Shown here: piece after piece, positions 59,672-64,000 of the stretch | How positions within the stretch are numbered: the first letter of the stretch is position 1 | How the letters are laid out: the number at the start of each line of letters is the position of its first letter | NCBI GenBank assembly: GCA_001887945.1 | Contig: LDOQ01000300.1 | Coordinates: forward strand, 1-64,000 | Length of the DNA: 64,000 nucleotides | Origin: Spraguea lophii | Taxonomy: Eukaryota > Microsporidia > Spragueidae | Reading direction: 5' to 3' | Notes under the pieces: model-generated | Told to the model about the DNA's origin: nothing | Seen by the model: the letters and a program-made list of their open reading frames with translations, nothing else | Databases searched by the model: none | Made by a program: the position numbers and the translations under genes

Positions 59672-60292
59672 ATGTTTTCTTTACACATTTATCAAAATAT
59701 TATTTTTATATTCTTATATATAATACACTTACAATCCTATAAACCTAAAAAAGATATATTTACATTAGATAATACGATTAATCCTATTGTAATTAATTAT
59801 ATTGTATCTAAAACACCAAAAAAATGTACATCTATTAAGAAAAAAGAAAATAATATACCAAATTCTTTATATAAGAATTTACGAAATAACAAAATAAAGA
59901 ATAAAAAACTATCAAATAAAAAACTATCAAATAAAGATATACAAATATTATTTACAAAAGAAATAAATCCATTATTAGATATTTATTATCCTAATCCATC
60001 ATTTGATAAAGATATTGATTTAAATAAAAGAAAAGAAAATTCATTATATTACAATATCAAAGGAAATTGTATGAAAAATAGAAATGAATATAATATTTAT
60101 GATAAAATACAAAAATATAAGAAATATTTTAAAAAGAATGAATTTTCTAATAAATATAATACATCTAAAATAATATATAAAAGATTCAAAGAAGAAAATA
60201 ATAAAAATAATAATATATTGAAATTTAAAATACAAAATACAGTTAATTTATACAACAAAAATTTATATAAAAGAAATAATATACTAATATGA
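59672..60292 (+). CDS. Predicted exported low-complexity protein
   Basis: 206 residues. An N-terminal hydrophobic stretch (about 1-21, IIFIFLYIIHLQSYK) fits a signal peptide. The remainder is rich in Lys, Asn, Ile and Tyr with a short direct repeat (NKKLSNKKLSNK near 75-90). There is no recognised domain, and composition follows the very AT-rich DNA, so it may be drifting or may be a chance frame. An ATG with a 206-codon frame in DNA this AT-rich is more than expected by chance, so I keep it. No CCC motif. Its neighbours are the SulP transporter and eIF2-beta. Confidence 0.45.
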   Translation: MFSLHIYQNIIFIFLYIIHLQSYKPKKDIFTLDNTINPIVINYIVSKTPKKCTSIKKKENNIPNSLYKNLRNNKIKNKKLSNKKLSNKDIQILFTKEINPLLDIYYPNPSFDKDIDLNKRKENSLYYNIKGNCMKNRNEYNIYDKIQKYKKYFKKNEFSNKYNTSKIIYKRFKEENNKNNNILKFKIQNTVNLYNKNLYKRNNILI

Positions 60293-60663
60293 ATAAAAAT
60301 TTATTAAAGTAATATTATTTTTACGTAATATTTTTAAGTAAATATAAAATGTTATGTGTTTTAATAATAATAACGTATCTTAAATAAATATAATAATAAT
60401 ATGTTTATATAATTTATAAATATCAATTGTATTTTAGATATTATAATAAATGGAGATAAATAAATAATTATAAGACTATTATAAATATTTTATTTTTAAG
60501 ATACACTATTAAAATAGTTAGTAAAAATATTCTTTTATAGAAATAATCAAATAAATTATTAATACACCCACATACAATTGTATAATTGCATATCTTAAAA
60601 TATTCCTTATATCAAAAAAATATATTTCATTTTTTCATTTTCTTTGGGGTAACAAATATTTTT

Positions 60664-61275
60664 ATGTCTGACAACAGTTCTAGTGATGATGAATTTATTC
60701 CAGTTGGATTTAATCCAGAAGAATTTAGACAGAAACGTTTACAGAAGCTTAAATCACATGGTAGTGTTTTGGCACCAAAAAAACAAACGAATACACAATC
60801 TAATATTCCAATAGAATTACAATACGAATCATTATTAAATAGTGCATCTGAAAAATTACCAGAAAAAAAGACGGGACATAGCAAGATGAAACTTCCTTTG
60901 GAAGTACGTAGAGAAGTGAATAAAACGAGTATTAATGTAATAGAAATAGCAGAAATGTTAAATAGGGAGCCTGAGCATATTATGAAATATTTGATGTCAG
61001 AACTTAGTACTACGGGTTCTTTTAATAAAGAAGGAAAATTATTATTAAAAGGAATTTTTTTAAAATCACAGATACAGGATATTCTACGTATGTACATAGA
61101 ATATTTTATAGTTTGTGGGTCGTGTGATAATGTTGAAGATACGGTGATAGAAAAAGAAAATAGATTGTATTTTTTAAAATGTAAGAAATGTGGTGGAAAG
61201 AAATATGTGGGTAATATAATGGAAGGATATAAAACAAAAGGTGAGGCTAAGCCTAAGGTAAGAGGATTTTTATAG
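60664..61275 (+). CDS. SUI3: Translation initiation factor eIF2 subunit beta
   Basis: 203 residues. A short acidic start (DNSSSDDEF), then the conserved helical domain (about 75-150, KMKLPLEVRREVNKTSINVI and EIAEMLNREPEHIMKYLMSE) and a zinc ribbon with ligands Cys151, Cys154, Cys173 and Cys176 (CGSC ... CKKC), ending in a basic tail. eIF2-beta with alpha and gamma brings initiator tRNA to the ribosome, and its zinc ribbon helps check the start codon. The lysine blocks of yeast eIF2-beta (285 residues) are much reduced. The frame runs upstream to a TTG at 60586, but ATG 60664 gives the family N-terminus. A GGGG tract, not CCC, lies 14 bases upstream. Confidence 0.93.
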   Translation: MSDNSSSDDEFIPVGFNPEEFRQKRLQKLKSHGSVLAPKKQTNTQSNIPIELQYESLLNSASEKLPEKKTGHSKMKLPLEVRREVNKTSINVIEIAEMLNREPEHIMKYLMSELSTTGSFNKEGKLLLKGIFLKSQIQDILRMYIEYFIVCGSCDNVEDTVIEKENRLYFLKCKKCGGKKYVGNIMEGYKTKGEAKPKVRGFL

Positions 61276-61422
61276 GTAAAATAATTAGAAATAAAAATCT
61301 TTAAGGAGTAATATTTTATTTTTTTATAAACAATTAAATGACAGCTATCATTTTTATTGTAAAATTACTTTTTCTTATAAAAATATTCTATCTGCTAATA
61401 AGTGTATGTTTCGTTCTTAATG

Positions 61423-61496
61423 TCTCATATAAATAAAATAAATATAATTTACTATTTTATTGATAATTAAATTTTATTTACTTTATTTATATGAGA
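61423..61496. repeat. Inverted repeat (28-bp arms)
   Basis: The left arm 61423-61450 (TCTCATATAAATAAAATAAA...) is complementary to the right arm 61469-61496 at about 26 of 28 bases, loop of 18. It lies 150 bp after the eIF2-beta stop and 200 bp before the next start. It may act as a transcript-end hairpin or be a short mobile remnant. Confidence 0.75.
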
Positions 61497-61688
61497 TATT
61501 CATTTATATTATTTCTTCTTTAAGATATTTCCTTTAAAAAACTTTTCTTTTTTAAAATTTACATATGATATCATTTTTTTATAACAAAAAAAATAATAAA
61601 CTTTTTAATATCATAATCATTTAGTAATTTGCAGGAGTGTTTTGACAATAAAATAAAATATTTTTTTAAAAACCTATTTATTTTCTCA

Positions 61689-61691
61689 CCC
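61689..61691 (+). promoter_or_regulatory. CCC start motif, Lcl3-like gene
   Basis: CTCACCCACACC directly before ATG 61697, with CCC five bases from the start. Confidence 0.6.
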
Positions 61692-61696
61692 ACACC

Positions 61697-62344
61697 ATGA
61701 ATACACTTTTAACTTTTCTTCTTAAATATTGGTACATACCACCCACTACTGTTATTGTAATTCTTTTACTTTATATTTTTTACAAAAATTTCAGAAGAAT
61801 TACTTCTGTATCAGACCTACCTTCAAATATGTATGGTATATATTTAACAGGTATAGTTACATATATACCTGATGGAGATACATTTAGATTTTATCATACT
61901 CCATTATTCAGATCTAGTACCTTACGTTTCGGAATAAAAACTCTTAATATTAGAATAGCTGGAATGGATGCACCAGAAGGTAAATATTTTGGCGGCGAGG
62001 GACAACCATTGCATAATAAATCTCAGAAGTTTTTAAGTGATCTAATTCATTTAAATAAGGTGAAAATAAAATTATTAAAAACTGATAGATATAATAGAAT
62101 ACTAGCAGTAGTATATATTACTAAATGGTTATTTAAGGTAAATGTGGCATATAAAATGTTGGAAAAGGGTATGGCATGTGTATATATAGGATCTGATGCT
62201 GTGTATGATAATAAAAAAGAAAAATATATTAAAAAGGAAAATATTGCTAAGAGGAAAAAATTAGGAATATGGGGATTAAAAAATTATGAATCACCAATGG
62301 ATTATAAAAAAAGGATGAGAGCAAAGAAAAAAAGCTCTAAATAA
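61697..62344 (+). CDS. LCL3: Membrane-anchored staphylococcal-nuclease-like protein (Lcl3)
   Basis: 215 residues. One transmembrane helix near 13-30 (YIPPTTVIVILLLYIFYK), then an SNase domain from about 45: GIVTYIPDGDTFRFYH, IRIAGMDAPEG and LLKTDRYNRILAVVY. The active-site residues equivalent to the staphylococcal Arg35, Glu43 and Arg87 are visible as Arg86, Glu94 and Arg134, with Asp91 in the metal site. It probably cuts single-stranded DNA or RNA in a membrane compartment. Lcl3 in yeast (274 residues) is a mitochondrial or ER-linked protein of unclear function. Ends in a lysine-rich tail. CCC lies five bases from the start. Confidence 0.88.
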   Translation: MNTLLTFLLKYWYIPPTTVIVILLLYIFYKNFRRITSVSDLPSNMYGIYLTGIVTYIPDGDTFRFYHTPLFRSSTLRFGIKTLNIRIAGMDAPEGKYFGGEGQPLHNKSQKFLSDLIHLNKVKIKLLKTDRYNRILAVVYITKWLFKVNVAYKMLEKGMACVYIGSDAVYDNKKEKYIKKENIAKRKKLGIWGLKNYESPMDYKKRMRAKKKSSK

Positions 62345-62551
62345 TTTTTAATAAAAATTTTTGTTTTTCAAAAAAGAAGAAAGTATCTTTTAATTTTTCA
62401 ATAGTAGAAATTTAATTAAATTAAAAATTATCATGCTGGAAATAGAAATTATATGCTTAATGATTTTATGTTTAAAATATTTTAATTAAAAATAATTTAA
62501 TTGAAGAAGAAAATGATAATGAATTCATAATTTAAAATACCTACAATTATT

Positions 62552-64000
62552 TTATTCTTTATTTACTTTCTTTTCCATTTCTTCTAAATCATTTTGACTT
62601 AAAAGACTATGTCCTTCTCCTCTAACTGGCTGACCCATATCTTTATAAAATCTTTTGGCGATTTGTGTAGCCATATCAATACTCAAATTACTGTTAGCAT
62701 CATCCAAACAATTAAGCACCCATCTTGGAAGTTTTTCTTTTTTATCTTTTTGATCAAATCTATGATCTGCCATAACCATTAATCCATAATCTTTTTTATT
62801 TCTCATTACTCTACCTAAACACTGTGCAGTATGTCTTATAGCATCAAATGTAAGAAAATCATTTTCTTTTATTCCATATTCTTTTCTCATGTAACTTAAA
62901 CGATGTTTTAATCTTACACTCTCTGTAAATTGATATGGTACTCCCATTACTATAACACATCTTCCATATCCATATTCAAAATCTACACCTTCTGATACTT
63001 TACCTCTGGCTACACAAAACATAATGGCTCCTTTACCTTCATCGATGGCTTTACGATAATTTTTTATAGCTAATTCACTCTCATGATAATTTGGTGTTTC
63101 AATAAACACTAATTTATGCTTCATCAATTTATCTATCATCCTGGTTTCTGACCATATTGATACAATTTCTTCCATGTAAATATACGATGGGAAAAATACT
63201 ATCATTCCATCAGGTACTATTTTACTAAATTCTAATATTAAAACAGCATAATTTCTAACCACGGCAGGATCTGATCGTAAGCTAAAAGATGTGGTTATCG
63301 TATTTTCTTTATCGATTTTATTTGTTCTTTTTCTTCCCATATCAATAAATTCTAAATCATCACTTATAGGTTTTAACGTCATTTGATCATTACCTTTGGT
63401 TATAACCATTGGTGTAATACTATTTCTATCCAAAGTAACACCTATTTCTAAAATCTTTACAGGTGTAAAATTAAGTATTTTTGTGTACATTTCAGGAGGA
63501 CTAAGCGTACCAGAGGTGATTATAACATTTTTTGCTGTATCAAATATTTTCCTCATAGCTATGCTAGCATCCAAACACCATAATCTCAGATATGGATTAA
63601 ATACTGTTTGTGCCATAGTGTCAAAAGGTTCAAAAAGAACAGTAAATCCTTGTTTATGCATAGAACACAGTGTTATAAAATCAGAGACAGTTTTCAATGC
63701 AAGAACCTCTTCATCTAAATACAAATTTAAATAAGAAATTAAAACACATAATCTCTGTGAAGTACAAGACATAGACCTTCTATCAATGTATGTCATATCT
63801 TTAATACTTCTACAAAAAGATAATGTAGATTCTGATGTAAGATGAGTAGTTCGTAATTTCGCCTTAAAAAATTCTACTATTCTTTTTAACATCGAAATAA
63901 AATGAAAAGAATTTCTTATGGTACCTGGTATATTTTCTTGATCATTAGAAATACAATTACTTATTTCTTTCCGATTAATTTTTGTTATTCTCAATCCAGT
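62552..64000 (-). CDS. RAD3: RAD3/XPD helicase of TFIIH, C-terminal part (partial)
   Basis: About 480 residues, open to the right window edge. The start lies outside. This is the second half of XPD: NVIITSGTLSPPEMYTKILNF (motif III-IV region), VPDGMIVFFPSYIYMEEIVS, VARGKVSEGVDFEYGYGRCV (motif V) and HTAQCLGRVMRNKKDYGLMV (motif VI), ending before the usual acidic tail. A lysine-rich insert (NDQMTLKP then GRKRTNKIDKENT) sits where yeast has a short loop after the helicase switch region. XPD opens DNA at promoters and during nucleotide excision repair. An iron-sulfur domain and motifs I-II should lie beyond 64000. Confidence 0.95.
   Translation of the reverse strand, partial: TGLRITKINRKEISNCISNDQENIPGTIRNSFHFISMLKRIVEFFKAKLRTTHLTSESTLSFCRSIKDMTYIDRRSMSCTSQRLCVLISYLNLYLDEEVLALKTVSDFITLCSMHKQGFTVLFEPFDTMAQTVFNPYLRLWCLDASIAMRKIFDTAKNVIITSGTLSPPEMYTKILNFTPVKILEIGVTLDRNSITPMVITKGNDQMTLKPISDDLEFIDMGRKRTNKIDKENTITTSFSLRSDPAVVRNYAVLILEFSKIVPDGMIVFFPSYIYMEEIVSIWSETRMIDKLMKHKLVFIETPNYHESELAIKNYRKAIDEGKGAIMFCVARGKVSEGVDFEYGYGRCVIVMGVPYQFTESVRLKHRLSYMRKEYGIKENDFLTFDAIRHTAQCLGRVMRNKKDYGLMVMADHRFDQKDKKEKLPRWVLNCLDDANSNLSIDMATQIAKRFYKDMGQPVRGEGHSLLSQNDLEEMEKKVNKE

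Overview
The window looks like nuclear DNA of a microsporidian, most likely from the Nosema/Vairimorpha group. It is very AT-rich, the genes are intronless and mostly short, many proteins are shorter than their yeast or animal relatives, and there is an adjacent pair of polar tube protein genes (PTP2 and PTP1), which only microsporidia have. Many start codons directly follow a short CCC tract. CCC-like and GGG-like motifs at starts are known from Nosema genomes. I cannot name the species.

Layout. 1-12.7 kb carries mostly housekeeping genes: an exportin-like protein, an Sfp1-type zinc-finger factor, nucleoporin NSP1, an exocyst Sec5-like protein, RPS18 and a Pho85/CDK5-like kinase. A glutathione peroxidase follows at 12.7 kb. 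13.2-29.6 kb is accessory DNA with long gene-poor spacers and five minus-strand genes for proteins with a signal peptide. Two of these are recent duplicates that differ in the number of a 168-bp internal repeat, and four of the five end in a hydrophobic segment. Decayed Merlin-type transposase sequence and tRNA-headed dispersed repeats lie among them. 30.9-46.7 kb returns to core genes: a GATA factor, DPH3, RPL9, a SET/NAP chaperone, Maf1, a DCC1-like protein, a Sas10/Utp3-like protein, a ZC3H11A-like zinc finger, an unknown helical protein, leucyl-tRNA synthetase and an E2F partner (DP). 46.9-50.4 kb holds PTP2 and PTP1. 51.1-64 kb holds an RRM protein with a minisatellite-encoded arginine/aspartate region, a SWIM zinc-finger protein, tubulin cofactor D, a SulP transporter, a small exported protein, eIF2-beta, an Lcl3-type nuclease and the C-terminal part of RAD3/XPD.

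The most notable non-genic content is a family of about 450-475 bp repeats with a tRNA-like head (A and B boxes of an RNA polymerase III promoter). There are at least twelve copies, in all stages of decay, with one well-preserved copy at 26521-26995. This has the structure of a tRNA-derived SINE. Other signals are relics of two DDE transposase types, several perfect or near-perfect inverted repeats in spacers, and a split in start-site context. Nearly all housekeeping genes have CCC next to the start. The exported, polar tube and membrane protein genes lack it, and a few regulators have GGG instead. Maf1, Sfp1-like, Pho85-like, GATA and DP genes together form a growth-control set retained in a reduced genome.
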